The translations under genes and the position numbers were made by a program. This document shows, one piece after another, positions 22,479 through 33,384 of a DNA stretch of 64,000 bases. The notes below the pieces were generated by a model. That model did no database searches. It was not told where the DNA came from and saw nothing but the letters and a program-made list of their open reading frames with translations. The stretch is from Anodontia alba (Eukaryota; Mollusca; Bivalvia; Lucinida; Lucinidae): NCBI GenBank assembly GCA_964016985.1, contig OZ024826.1:72918768-72982767 (forward strand), written 5' to 3'. The first letter of the stretch is position 1, and each line of letters opens with the position of its first letter.

Positions 22479-23609
22479 CCTCTTTGTATTTACATAAAAT
22501 GTCTCATTTACATAAAATGTTTGCTCTCACCTATTTGTTCTCAGAACCTGCCTTGTAAGATGTACTCAATCATTTCAAGACAAATGGCCAGATGCTGCTT
22601 AAGATGAACAGCAACTTTTGAAAAATTATTGCTGGAAATAGCTCAAGCCATATGAGCCTCTCCCCACAGGGAAAGGACCCTTACAAATGTATGCCAAATG
22701 CAGATAGCGAAGGTGTAGATTAGCCAGCGAATCTATGCAATCTCATTATGTCTTCTGTATTTTAATATAATCTTCCGTGCCCACTGATTCTGGTGACGAA
22801 GTTTCTTAGACTTCACAACCGTGCGGTTTGATCTGCCCGCTTAAAGAAGCCTTTTGAGAGTTGTGCACCATATGAGACCCAACACACGGGCTCTTTGAGG
22901 CATACACTGCGAACAGAGAAGGAAAAGATCTGCAAGTGCTTCGGCACAGTCTGAACAAGGACTTTCTTAGATATCCAATGATCCTGTAGGCGAAGCGGAC
23001 AGCAAAGGTACTAATCCGACAACCTTCATGTTTTATTAGTTCAAAAACACTTATCATGCGCACTCTTGGGCGACAAAATTGGCAGTTCATTTGCAAGGGG
23101 GTATCCTTATTCAAATAATATAATCGTCGAAGGTACTTTAAAAGGAAGCGTTGCAACAGTCTTTATTGTGCTTTTGAATGATGCACTGGACAAAGCCACA
23201 CACAGTCATGAAAACTTTATGTGCGCAATGTTACCGGACTGCACCATAATACAGAAAATTCTATAAAACGACGTGGTATAATAATAATAACAAACCACAA
23301 AGCCATTTTACTGAAAATGGACCTGTAGAAAGAACTGAGGTAGAAAAGTCCATTTGGCATAAATTAATTATATGATCTCCATGAAGCAAAGATAGGGTTT
23401 GCAGAATTTCAGCCCGCACAAACCCTGTCTGATCTAACCTTTCTTTAATCCCTTACAGAATCACTCTTTGCTTTAATAAAAATTCACCAGCAATAAGTCG
23501 AGGCTAATATCAGACTGCACAGGCTTGTCTGTTCTTGCACCATGCCTCCGCCTTAAATTTTATATGCTATGCCGATCTCAATAGCGATTTCACCGGTGTA
23601 AATCTAAGC
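22479..23609. other. No accepted gene; decayed B/C-like pieces
   Basis: A 116-codon minus-strand frame (22806-23156) is the longest outside simple repeats and tandem arrays, apart from one in a B2 element, but it overlaps decayed AAGCGGACAGCAAAGG and GCACAGTCTGAACAAGG pieces of the B/C families and shows no domain. Confidence 0.45.
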
Positions 23610-23841
23610 GAGCCAGCGCATTACAAAACCAACAAAATGCCATGTGCGCCCAGAGAAGACTTAGATCAGCCTGGGCATCCACCCTGTCTGATCAGAGTCT
23701 TCGCTGACAGCATGAAAAAAAAGCTTGGGTCCTTAGCTACTCATTGAGCGCACAGCAAAGACTCTGATCAGACTGGGTAGATGCCCAGGCTGATCTGAGT
23801 CTTCGTTGGGCCATTTTGTTGGTTTTGTCGTGCGCTGGCTC
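23610..23841. mobile_element. Family B1 MITE, full length
   Basis: Outer ends GAGCCAGCGCATTACAAAAC and TTTTGTCGTGCGCTGGCTC. The left unit (TAGATCAGCCTGGGCATCC) and right unit (GATCAGACTGGGTAGATGCC) differ from the usual GCGCGG stem: GGGTAGATGCCC closes its own hairpin. Confidence 0.8.
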
Positions 23842-24144
23842 AAACACGAATAACTTGCTATTTCCGGTGTCTGTTTGATAAAATGAATAATGCCACAGCT
23901 ATGAAAGGTTCTTCACATGAATCATACTTGAAGAAGACAATTTATTACCATTCCAAAAGAACACAGTTTATTTCCATTTCGAAATAACACAATTTATTTT
24001 CATTTTTTGGCTTGGTAGATAAAGACATTGCAGTGTATATAACAACAAATGTTTGTTTCAGTAGACTGATGCCTGTTCAGCCTTTCTCAACATATGTCAA
24101 ATAAAAATTAAAAATGTGAAATGGAAATAACGGCAACTGTTTTA

Positions 24145-24405
24145 AGGGAATGGATAAACTTTCAGGAGCGGTAACTTTTCAAAATTGTTTTGCTTCCCTT
24201 CTGAAAGGGGTCTACTTTTAAAGGAAAGAATTTGTTCCCCTTGTGCAAATTCTTTGCTTTCATAGTAGACTTCTTTTTAAGAAAGGACTTGGTGTGAAGG
24301 GAAGAAAAAGGAACTAATAGAAGTTGTCTGCCTTGTTAAAAATGAGGAAAAAACAAACAAAACAAAAAAACAAAAAACAAGAAAATTTATCCATTCACCT
24401 TAAAG
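24145..24405. mobile_element. Family E MITE
   Basis: Starts TTAAGGGAATGGATAAACTT and ends TTTATCCATTCACCTTAA, so TTAA is present at both ends. The centre pairs AAAGAATTTGTTCCCC with GTGCAAATTCTTTGC. An A-rich insertion (about 24344-24382) lies in the right arm. Confidence 0.7.
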
Positions 24406-25130
24406 GCCGAACAGAACCAAGACTTTTCTCAGGTCTTATACCAGAAACTGGATTACATTTCGAAAACACGATTTTAGAAATCAGAAACATGTTTGTGCTC
24501 GTTTAAAACATTATGTTACAATGGTGTGTTTTGAAATAATTAATTGTGTATAATGCTACTTGCTCATTTGTGCAGTCCGACCAGAATCTTTGACTGGATT
24601 GTCAGTAAGACATTTTTGTCGAACAACAAACCTCTCTGGTTTTATTGCTTACATATAGATACCATAAGCAAATAGTTCTTGTTCTGCGATAAGAGACTTT
24701 TGTTGGTAGTGACATTGTAACACAGATCTTCTCCCGTTTTAGGTCATTGTAATTATAAGTGCAGACATTATTTCTTAATTTCATGACGTCTTATGGCATC
24801 ATTCTCGATACCTTTGTGTGGCCAATCTATACATATTTTGAAAATTCACTAGTTAGGAAAGTTACATTCACCATAATTTTATTTAGAACTGAGTACTTTG
24901 GATATCATCATGTTTTTATTCAACGGTGTTGTCTTATACTTGAACAGAAACCGATTGAGAGCGTCTGTCACCTACAAGTTCTGTTCTTATACATATATGT
25001 ATGTTACATGTATCGTGCTGCATGACCTGACTACACGCTGTTACTAACAGACGTCAATTAAAAGTCGGCCATATACAGTTAAAATCTGAAATTCTATTTT
25101 CTATATCGCTGAAAAAGGAATCCCTCATCA
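24406..25130. other. No gene or named repeat seen
   Basis: The longest frame has 88 codons (24759-25025) and no recognisable motif. Confidence 0.4.
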
Positions 25131-25133
25131 GTA

Positions 25134-25203
25134 AAGGTGTTCAACGAATCTGATGAGACTGTGTGACTGAACATGCTGATCTGGGCGTTCATTGTTCACA
25201 TAT
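25134..25203. mobile_element. Family C hairpin, worn
   Basis: TGTTCAACGAATCTGATGAG pairs imperfectly with GCTGATCTGGGCGTTCATTG followed by TTCACATAT. Confidence 0.45.
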
Positions 25204-25328
25204 TGCACAAATGCCCTTTTCTCAAGTTAATCATAATTTATTCCTTTTGCACATCTAAATTTACATAATTTAATTAACAGTTGTTTTATTTCGTCTGATA
25301 AGATACGATTTATACATATGCACAAGAA

Positions 25329-25604
25329 TTGATTGTGTTAGGGTTTAATGACACATCAACCCTTGTGGGTCATTTTGTGTCGTCTCCCAGAGAAAGGTAG
25401 AAAATAGATAGAAGAGATACTAGAGGAGATAAAAGCGACAGGGAAGAAAGAGGAAGGGAATGGAAGGGAAGAAACAGAAGAAATAAAAACATTTCCCCCT
25501 CTACCCTTACCTTCTACATGGACAACAGGCCTTACTCAACTATAAGCCAATATCATTTGGACGCCCTTGTGACGTAAGATACACGACACCTTCGCCACAC
25601 CCAA
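25329..25604 (-). mobile_element. Family K retroposon-like repeat, copy 2
   Basis: Shares with copy 1 the minus-strand tail CCACAAGGGTTGATGTGTCA, the GAGAAAG-rich block and CATTTGGACGCCCTTGTGAC. Both copies are entered through ATTGATTGT on the tail side. Confidence 0.6.
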
Positions 25605-25713
25605 CCACCCCCTATATCCGCAAGAAACATTGTCGTGGACTATCCTTAGACAAGGATAAACAGCTAAAACTAGGAAAGGCTCGTAAGCTGAGTCCCCTAG
25701 CAAAAGAGAATTT

Positions 25714-25948
25714 GAGCCAGCGCACGACAAAGCCTGCAATAAGACCTGTGTAACCAGCAAAGACTCAGATCAGCATGTACATCCACCCAGTATGGCAAGG
25801 GTATTCGTTTATCCCTCTTTGGATAGCCCGGAGACTGTAGACAACAATGAGATCAGCGAAGACTCGGATCAGACTGCGCGGATGCGCAGTCTGATCCGTG
25901 TCTTCGCTGGTCGCACGTCTTTATATGGGTTTTATCGTACGTTGGCTC
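25714..25948. mobile_element. Family B1 MITE, full length
   Basis: Outer ends GAGCCAGCGCACGACAAAGC and TTTATCGTACGTTGGCTC. The right unit folds as CAGCGAAGACTCGGATCAGA with its complement. CGGATCAG is matched by CTGATCCG, where other copies have CTGATCAG and CTGATCTGAG. Confidence 0.8.
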
Positions 25949-26018
25949 ATTTATATTAGTTTTGATTCTACAAAAAAGCACCGTGGGTTAAGATAAGATT
26001 CAGAAGACGAATGTTTAG

Positions 26019-26357
26019 TACGTATTTACCCTTAATATTCGAACACTGTCCAAAAATTTTAACAAGACCATTATACTTTTTTATATAAAACGCTGGATAA
26101 GTGACAAGCAGTATACATTTGTTCAGTCTGTTAATTGCATTCGCTGTCTACCTACCGTATTTACACTAAGTAAACTGACATGAACAAACCAAGATCAGAG
26201 CGCCACAGATCACGGCATCTGATCAGAGTCTATATATTATTTGCTACTCATCCAGCAATGTTTAGACATGTCAACAGCGAGTAAAATGGACCGGTTCAAA
26301 TTTCAGAAGAAGTATGGTAAGGATTAAGGGCTCTGAATATTTAGGGTTAATACAGTA
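26019..26357. mobile_element. Two overlapping family A fragments
   Basis: A left half (CGTATTTACCCTTAATATTC to about 26140) is followed at about 26155 by another A element with CCGTATTTACACTAAG, a core of GATCAGAGCGCC and CGGCATCTGATCAGAG, and a right end TTTAGGGTTAATACAG. Confidence 0.6.
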
Positions 26358-26397
26358 CAAATACCGGCTACTGTAGAATGTACCATAGGACTGTAAC

Positions 26398-26497
26398 CCA
26401 GTGGGCACACAACGTTTAAACAACGTCGCATCAACGTCGATGTAACGTCATGACGTTGCCTCGACATTGTATAAACGTCATGTGCTCGCTGGGAATG
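26398..26497. mobile_element. Family I MITE
   Basis: CCCAGTGGGCACACAACGTT and CATGTGCTCGCTGGG form the ends; the interior repeats AACGTC-type boxes (CAACGTCGCATCAACGTCGA, AACGTCATGACGTT). Related to 52352-52434. Confidence 0.6.
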
Positions 26498-26582
26498 ATC
26501 CTAATGATGCTATGTAGATGTGCAGGATGATATGTAGCTTCTCGAAAACTTTTCATTTGACATGTCCCAGTACTGATTGAAT

Positions 26583-26805
26583 TGTACCGTATTTATTTAA
26601 ATATTTGGTCTCTTAAATTCCTATCATACTTCTTCAAACATTTGATCAAATCTACTCTATTACCTGTTGCTGTGACTTACAAACCGCTGGATGAGTAACA
26701 AACAGTGAAGACCCTGATCAGATGCCGCATTCTGCGGCGTCTGATCTGGGTCTACACTGTTTGCTCAGGTAAGTCTGTCGAATACGTAGCGTGAATATAG
26801 TAGTC
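26583..26805. mobile_element. Family A MITE
   Basis: Left end ACCGTATTTATTTAAATATT; right end TGTCGAATACGTAGCGTGAA. The core (about 26697-26764) pairs AAACAGTGAAGACCCTGATC with its complement around an ATTCT loop. Confidence 0.75.
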
Positions 26806-27102
26806 TAGAAATTTGTGTTCGGATGATTTTTTTTGGATTTTAATTATGGCTCAGTCTACAAATATCGGTATCATAGGAAATTTTTGAATTCGCAAAATGA
26901 ACACGTTCATGAACATGATATATAATCAAATATACTTGCATTTGCAGCAACGATTATTTATAGATAAATAAATGATGCAAATATGCGGTTTCCAAGTCAA
27001 GAAGTATATGTTACAAATCGTTAAGTCTTTATTTTTCTTCTATATGTCAATGACTTTTGTCGGTTTCATTCTCTTTTCCCAGTTACCATAATTATCATAG
27101 CG

Positions 27103-27187
27103 CTTAGTATGCTAGGTAATAAAGTTCAGTAGTGCTTTTTTATTTTCCCTAGAATGAAGGATTTAACATCTCATGCAAATAATTAAC
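27103..27187. mobile_element. Family D1 MITE, left half
   Basis: TTAGTATGCTAGGTAATAAA, TTCCCTAGAATGAAGG and CATCTCATGCAAAT end at a TTAA next to an A-rich tract, so the right half was lost. Confidence 0.5.
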
Positions 27188-27193
27188 AACCCC

Positions 27194-27371
27194 TCCCCAA
27201 CAAAAAAAAACAACAAAAAAACAACAACAAAAAACAAAAAAAAAAAAAAACAAAAAAAAACACACACACAACAAAACAAATAAACAAAAAACAAAAAGAA
27301 CCAAACAAAATAACAACAACAACAAAAAAAAAACAAAAAAAAACAAAAAAAAAAAAAAAAACAAAAAAACG
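27194..27371. repeat. A-rich tract with AAC iterations
   Basis: About 180 bp of A with scattered C, including short (CA)n and (AAC)n runs. The phenylalanine-rich minus-strand frames here are artefacts. Confidence 0.9.
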
Positions 27372-27439
27372 GGCATTCGCACGTACACATACACGTTGCC
27401 ATAATTGTTCTTATTGTTCGGACACCTTCAGAAACGGAT

Positions 27440-27620
27440 ACACTTTTAGGGGGAGGCAATTCAGTCACAATAGTTTTTGCCTCCCCTCTGAAAAGAGGTC
27501 CACTATAAAAGGAAACAAATGCTCCCCCCCCATGGAGTGAAAATTGTCCTCCTTGTCACAAGTGGCGGAAAATTTATCAAGTACAAAAATGTATATCCAT
27601 TCACCGTAAGGAGAGTAGAT
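27440..27620. mobile_element. Family E MITE, damaged centre
   Basis: GGGGGAGGCAATTCAGTCAC, CTCTGAAAAGAGGTCCACTA and GGAAACAAATGCTCC are followed by a worn right arm ending GTATATCCATTCACCGTAAG. Confidence 0.6.
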
Positions 27621-28215
27621 ACACCCGGTAGATATGACTGGTAGGGTGATGCGTTCTTTTGCTCTAATTTTCAGTTGGTCCTTGATCACTGGATTTTTGC
27701 AGGAAGGTTCTTGCCTCACTTGAAGCAAGTTTAGAGTGCCTTTATCTAAGCTATCACATTATTCTTTCCCCCACCCCCTTTTCTTGGGAGATGGCACCAC
27801 ATGACTGAAATATTTATGACAGGGTCGTTAAACCTCCTCAACTCAACAAAAAATTCTGCCCCATTTCGTACAAAGGAGACATGGTTTGTGACTTCCTGTT
27901 GGCTTTCATTATTCGGGCAACCTTACCATTTGCTATATATATAACAAACTGAACCTGATGAGGTGTCTAAAATACTGTAACAAAAAGGAAAACAGTGTAG
28001 ATCTTGATCAAACTGCTTCTTTTGGAACAACATGATTTGAGCCCACACTTTAACTCGGGCATAAATGTCCAAATATTTTGGAAAATGTAACATATATAGT
28101 TTCTTTAAATTTATTTCCTGGTAAAACGTGTTCAGATAGTAGTCATATTATACTCTGCAATGTACTTCGTGTTCTACCATGGAGACTAGGTGTCAAACTT
28201 GTCAGTTGTCAAGTT
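27621..28215. other. No gene or named repeat seen
   Basis: Nothing recognisable; a frame of 87 codons (27465-27728, minus) lies over the E element and its flank. Confidence 0.4.
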
Positions 28216-28254
28216 TTTTGTTTTTTTTTTTTTTTTTATCAATATATCTTTATT
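28216..28254 (-). other. Possible retroposed 3' end (AATAAA and A tail, minus strand)
   Basis: Read on the minus strand, AATAAA (28249-28254) is followed after about 12 bases by an A run (28220-28237). This spacing fits a reverse-transcribed polyadenylated transcript or LINE tail. No target duplication was found and the body (28255 onward) is unrecognised. Confidence 0.3.
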
Positions 28255-28543
28255 CACTCAATCCATTATACATGGCATCTCAAACATAAACAGTTAAGAA
28301 ATCTATATCTAGTTACCGACAGTCAAATCACTATTTCATCTATAAGGAAGTGAGCTTGTAGTCTGGACACAGAAGATATAAATATAATTTTAGATGCCTC
28401 TAAATTTGCAATCAATAGGCATATTAAACGAGATATAACTCAATAACACCATCTCAGGATCGGTACATGTATTAAAGTAATAGACGTTCAAAGAGAAGCC
28501 GAATCTGCACTCACTATTCGTCGTGTGTGTAGAGGATGGGGTG

Positions 28544-28545
<2 letters not shown>

Positions 28546-28577
<32 letters not shown>
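28546..28577. repeat. (TG)n microsatellite
   Basis: About 32 bp of TG dinucleotides; a shorter GTGTGTGT lies just upstream. Confidence 0.95.
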
Positions 28578-28582
<5 letters not shown>

Positions 28583-28724
28583 CAAGATATAAATAATAAT
28601 ACTATAGGTAGCCTCATTAGCCTTGACATATCAACAGAAAGTTGGCAATAAGGTGATCATGAATATTCACCCATTTATTTATGGCCTTGTGTCTCGTTTT
28701 CGTAGGGGTTAGGTAGGAATGAGT

Positions 28725-28900
28725 ATACCTCAAAGGGACCTGCATTGGCTTCCCTTCTGAAAATATACTCATACAGGAAAGACTTCGCTCATTCATTTAC
28801 TTGGGAATTTCTTTTCTGCTAAAGTTGTCTCCTTTAGGGAAGGGAGGTAATAACTTTCAATCCAGAGTGCTCTCCCTTTGAGGTGCATTTATCACCCCCT
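28725..28900. mobile_element. Family E MITE, strongly diverged
   Basis: CTTCCCTTCTGAAAATATAC, AGTTGTCTCCTTTAGGGAAG and AGTGCTCTCCCTTTGAGG-like arms suggest an old E copy; no clean hairpin remains. Confidence 0.35.
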
Positions 28901-28970
28901 CGCCCCCTAATACATACATTTTACCGTGGTGGAAAACGGAGTTTATAATACTTTTGAGTTTGTTACCATA

Positions 28971-29184
28971 TTCATCCTAAACATTGGGACAAATTAATTA
29001 ATTACCATACTTGTCTAGGTGTTTGAACGAATCCAATTAATTACCCGCTGATATGTCTAAAACATTGTGTGGATGAAAGGCAAACAGTGTAGACACTGAT
29101 CAGACGCCGCATATGCGGCGTCTGATCAGGGTCTACACTGTTTGCCTGGGCCTATCTGTCCGAATACTTAGGGTAAATACTGTT
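28971..29184. mobile_element. Family A MITE
   Basis: The core (about 29087-29146) is a perfect hairpin of AAACAGTGTAGACACTGATC / GATCAGGGTCTACACTGTTT type apart from one A-G position, with an ATAT loop. The right end CTGTCCGAATACTTAGGGTA is the best-kept terminus in the window. Confidence 0.8.
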
Positions 29185-29569
29185 ATCCCGCTAGAGAAGT
29201 TGATGAATAATAGTGGTGTGACCTAGTAATGCCTTCTGTCACGCCATAACGCAGCATTGGGTTTGAAGAGCATAAAGTTGATCGCTTCTAATTTCGATTA
29301 TTATGCAAATCAATGATAAAAGACAAATTATTAAAGCAAAGTGACAATGGCTGTAATGTCGAAATGAATCAAACCAAAACATCATTATAAGCGTTTGACA
29401 TTAACAATTATGAGTATGAGGAACAAATGAGTAGGATAATGAATGCGAAGGGAAATCTTATTATAGAGCTGCACGAGCTAAATTGCGGGTTCCACCGGTT
29501 TGCTGCCAGGGCATGGTGCAGCTATTCTGACAGACTGCACGTGAAACTTCTCACGTATCAGATCCAACA

Positions 29570-29702
29570 TAGACACAACTTTTAACGCATCAACATTCAA
29601 CATTGTTTAGCTTCCCTTCTGAAAAGGGTCTACTCTATAAGGGGAGCAAATTCTTTCCTTCTAGAAGAGAAGCCTTTTCAGAAGGACCCTGGTGTATTGG
29701 TA
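29570..29702. mobile_element. Family E MITE, centre only
   Basis: GTTTAGCTTCCCTTCTGAAA, AGGGTCTACTCTATAAGG and GGAGCAAATTCTTTCCTTCT, then AGAAGAGAAGCCTTTTCAGA. Outer ends are absent and the left centre arm is shortened. Confidence 0.55.
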
Positions 29703-30180
29703 ACATGAGAGGACATCATAAAACTCTATCTCTTGTAAAATATGATGGGAAATAAATGCACCAAGTGTATCCAGGCCCCTTGATGTCATGTACATTTTCA
29801 GCACAAAAAGCAATCGACAACGGCAGCAACAACAACAAACTCTATCTGTCTGCCTGTCTCTCTCTCTCTCACTCATACATTATAGCGAGTCTGGCTGACG
29901 TTAAAATAAGGCTGCTGGCTATTGCATATTTGCTACCTGGAATAGCTTTTAGATATTCCGATTGCAGAGAAATGGCACAGGTTTAAACACGCTTTATGTA
30001 CATTAACCCCGCTATTACCTGAAATATTAATGAAGTCATCTGACGCACATCGTGACAAAAATCCCTTGTGTTACATGTTAATAGTAAACAACAATTGCCC
30101 TGATCAGCCCGTTCACGCATTCTGGCCAGGGCTATATCACTTAGTCGATGTATTCTTCACTTTCTATTCATTCTATAAGT
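29703..30180. other. No gene; CT-rich patch
   Basis: A (CT)n patch lies near 29857-29870 within a 76-codon frame that has no recognisable domain. GCCCTGATCAGCCCG and GGCCAGGGC near 30098-30130 are a small C-like remnant. Confidence 0.4.
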
Positions 30181-30247
30181 AGGCAATGAAAGTCGTGATC
30201 AGATTCCAATGCGTAGGCTGATCTTGGCCTTCGATGCCCACCTATGC
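30181..30247. mobile_element. Family C hairpin, worn
   Basis: GGCAATGAAAGTCGTGATCA pairs with GCTGATCTTGGCCTTCGATG and CCC across ATTCCAATGCGTAG. Confidence 0.5.
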
Positions 30248-30418
30248 GATAAATGTCTTTTTTTTCATGTGAAGACACATATAATGAGACGAGCAGTTGG
30301 AAAATAAACAGGATTATACATGCTGCAACAAGCACTGCGACAGATTACACATCCACACAGTCCTTGGGTTCTCAATGCTTGCTGTATTCACCCCGCCTCC
30401 CTGCCGTGTCTACAACAT

Positions 30419-30642
30419 TATACCGTCTTTATCCAAAATAATGGGATACTTTAACTGCTTATCATACTTGTCCTAAAATCAGAACAGGTCCATTTACTAC
30501 CTATTGATGTGATTAAAATCAGCTGGATGAGTGACAAACAGTTTTGACCTTGATCAGACGCCGCTAAATGCGGCGTCTGATCAGGGTCTATACTGTTTTC
30601 TCAGACTTGTCTGTCCCAATACTTAGGGTTATAACGGTAACA
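30419..30642. mobile_element. Family A MITE
   Basis: Left end TACCGTCTTTATCC, right end CCCAATACTTAGGGTTATAA then CGGTA. The core (about 30536-30600) has the GACGCCGC stem with a TAAAT loop; the outer arms are TTGACCTTGATCAG and CTGATCAGGGTCTATAC. Confidence 0.75.
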
Positions 30643-31039
30643 GTGACTACAAGGATGAACCGTGGCTGCGTTTGTTGGTGGAATTACATGTAAGTCCAGT
30701 TTCTCCCAGTGTGACCTGTATTGAATATTGAATCGCAGGAAGATAAAACAATCTTTTATCAGTTCTCCAGCGGCCTGACTGTCATTATAATCACCCAGAT
30801 CTTGTGTTCGGTGAACCAAATCGCAACATTCAATTTTCTTGATTGGCTTTCCATGGAATCCGGATAGTGATACAAGAAAACCTACGACCTGAAATCGCTA
30901 CAGCGAAGGCACATTTTTTTTGTCTTGCAAAGTCTGTTTGCCACTGACTTAAATTTTGCAAAACTAAGACTCAAACCAGAGGCTTATCATTCTACTACAT
31001 GTAACCAGTAGAATTATAAGCTGCTGTTAAAACTTCTTG

Positions 31040-32310
31040 TACTTTCTATTATCTCTCATGAACATGCACAATCAAACCGAGTATGCTATTTTCTAAAGTT
31101 AGAAATTTAATTATTCTTTGAGAGGATTCCATTTTTCAGATTATTTTAAGATCACAATCACTGGTGTTGCGTAAATAAAACGTCGCCCCGTACTTCGATA
31201 TATAGTATTGTTAAAATCAACATTTCTGGTCCTTTGAAATTGCCGAGATCATTTATTAAGTAACATGCCAGGTACCGCAATGTGGCGCCCGAGGCGTAGC
31301 ACTCACCAGTCTTTCTCATGACTAGACTGCCACCCGTGTATACTGTTTTATAGCTTTGGATATTCTCTCTGCTTTTAAGGGGTTTCAGTTTTCACGTTTA
31401 GAGATAACAATTGCTGTTTGTCGTTAAGTATTGTGTGGCGGCAGCAAACCGCATTACGAAAACATACCTATTCAAATATATAGAAAATTTCACCTAAAAA
31501 AATCTGAAAGTTTTCAGATAAAAATCTCTGATATTTTTCATATTTCTGCTCAAAACTTAGATTGTGGGTACTCGTTAGAACCGCCTCGGCGAGGCGGTTC
31601 TAACGAGTTCCCACAATCTATGTTTTTGAGCAGAAATAAGAAAAAATAATGTATACCCCTGTAAACCCCAGTTTTACTATATAAAAGTGGGGTTTAAGGG
31701 GGTCAATATTATATAGGTATGTTTTCGAGCATCTTCATATACTACATGTATCGTTATAGTTCACTTTTTTGGTCCTTTGTGGCTGAAAGTAACGCTCTCT
31801 GTATCGCTTGGTGGCGTGAGTGATGTTCTACTTTCTCGTATCTCTCACGAACAGATTCAATCAGTTCTAGTCTACTGTTATTATCTGCAGTTCCAAAGGA
31901 TCCCCTTTTCAAATTATTGTAATATCACCAATTGTGGGTCATTAACTGATTGTCTGGCGGCCGTAAAACGTTTTACCGCACAGCGACATAATAAGGCATA
32001 CTGATCCTTAGTTTAACTATCTGTATACAAATTCTGCCCCATTTGGACATGAGCTCATTCATTTTAACAATATTATAAGAAGCCTGAGGGATGTTTAGTC
32101 AAACCAAGTATGTTGTCTTTTAACTTTGGGTTAGAAAAGTTGAATAGTTTAAAAACTGTAATCCTTTATAGGATTGCATTTAAAAAAAAATGTTTAACGA
32201 TCACAATTGCTGTCGTTTAGTGTTCTCGTGTGACAGTAAAATGTCTCCCCGTCCCTCGACACAGTGTTGTTATAGTAAACTTTGGGACTGTTGAGCTAAA
32301 TCATTACAAT
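31040..32310. repeat. Diverged tandem repeat, about four units
   Basis: Shared landmarks recur: TCTCTCATGAACATGCACAA / TCTCACGAACAGATTCAA; AATCAAACCGAGTATGCTAT / GTCAAACCAAGTATGTTGTC; GATCACAATCACTGGTGTTG / GATCACAATTGCTGTCG / GATAACAATTGCTG; and AAAACGTCGCCCCGTACTTC / AAAATGTCTCCCCGTCCCTC. One unit is split by the F element at 31454. Function unknown. Confidence 0.45.
31454..31729. mobile_element. Family F MITE, full length with perfect core
   Basis: Bounded by TACGAAAACATACCTATTC and ATAGGTATGTTTTCG. ACTCGTTAGAACCGCCTCGG pairs with CCGAGGCGGTTCTAACGAGT-type sequence with almost no loop; TTAGATTGTGGG / CCCACAATCTA extends the stem. Inserted in the diverged tandem array. Confidence 0.85.
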
Positions 32311-32325
32311 TGAAAACAGGAACCG

Positions 32326-32536
32326 TTAACACTTTGAATGCTGGGTAAAATTTCAGCAGACGACATTTTAAAATATTATTTCTTATTTTTCCCAGAAAAC
32401 AGGATTTGACACCTTGCAAATCGTCTCCCTATGAGACAATTTTCATGAAGTGTAAAATCCTATTTTCTGGGAAAATTAAGTAAAATATCATCAGGTTGTC
32501 GTCTGCTGAATCTGCCCCTAGCGTGGTAAGTGTTAA
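32326..32536. mobile_element. Family D1 TTAA MITE, reference copy
   Basis: TTAA at 32326-32329 and 32533-32536 bound CACTTTGAATGCTGGGTAAA and its counterpart GCCCCTAGCGTGGTAAGTG. GCAGACGAC and GTCGTCTGC are inverted; the core pairs AAAACAGGATTTGACACC with GTGTAAAATCCTATTTTC over GTCTCCCTATGAGAC. Confidence 0.8.
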
Positions 32537-32629
32537 GTTCCACAAGGGTCCAAATTAATTCGAGCCTGCTAGTTTCAACACGTCAATGTTATTTGAACCC
32601 CTAAAAGCTTCAGATTAATTAAGGGGTCT

Positions 32630-32860
32630 GCATACAGTTGCTAGATTTCCGTCACTTTTTACAAGGGAGACAACTTTGTGACTTTCTGTTTACTTTCCTG
32701 CGCACCAAGCCCTTTCTGAAAAGATGTCTATTCTAAAAGGAAAGAATTTGCTCCTAAATTAAATTATTTCCTTTCAGAGTAGATACCTCTCCTGAAGGGA
32801 GAAACATTTTTGAAAGAGTTGCCTAACCTGTCTCCATTTTCCTTAAACAATGCGGATGGA
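32630..32860. mobile_element. Family E MITE
   Basis: ACAAGGGAGACAACTTTGTG, CCTTTCTGAAAAGATGTCTA and AAAGAATTTGCTCC face a right arm AATTATTTCCTTTCAGAGTA to GTTGCCTAACCTGTCTCC. The terminal TTAA sites are not clear. Confidence 0.6.
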
Positions 32861-33045
32861 AATACGGGTGCAGACAATGTAAACATACCCAGACTGCCTT
32901 GCTACAGAAGCTGTGTATACCCTAGCTATCTATTCTTGGTCGTCGGACCAGGTGTTTTCAGTTTTTTTACTCGAATAGTCTTGTCATAGAAAGTCAAGCT
33001 ATTCCGCACTTCTGTATTCATCCTAGACTGGCTGCAGTCTCCAGT

Positions 33046-33219
33046 GACTAAATATTTACTCTTATAATCCGGTTTGATAATCCATTAAATAAAACCGAAA
33101 TAATATCATGGCTATAAAGGCTGGTCACTAGTGACCAGCCTTTATAGTCATGATATTATTTTGGTTTTATTTTAGTGGATTATCAAACATGGTTATATGA
33201 ATAAATATTTACTCTAAGG
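33046..33219. mobile_element. Solitary fold-back element with 14-bp flanking repeats
   Basis: A palindrome of about 70-bp arms centred on GGTCACTAGTGACC: TATAATCCGGTTTGATAATC, AAATAAAACC, AATAATATCATGGCTATAAA and GGCTGGTCAC have inverted partners. TAAATATTTACTCT occurs on both sides (about 33046 and 33205), with four extra bases (TGAA) on the right. No second copy was noticed in the window. Confidence 0.6.
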
Positions 33220-33306
33220 GGGACTATCTATTTTCACCATGAATGCTGGGGCAACTCTAAAGAAAAGGCAATGTTAGCAAAGAATGCATCAGAGATGCAA
33301 AATCTT

Positions 33307-33384
33307 AACGAACTATGCATTTTAAAGCAAATTTGAACAAAGTCGAACGAACTATGCATTTTAAAGCAAATTTGAACAAAGTCG
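33307..33384. repeat. Perfect tandem duplication of 39 bp
   Basis: The unit starting AACGAACTATGCATTTTAAA occurs twice without a mismatch, so it is probably recent. Confidence 0.9.

Noticed and set aside
22806..23156. 116-codon minus-strand frame
   Set aside because: Overlaps decayed B/C-family sequence, with no domain or splice context.
27149..27468. Phenylalanine/cysteine-rich frames that look like membrane proteins
   Set aside because: Translation of an A-rich tract on the minus strand.
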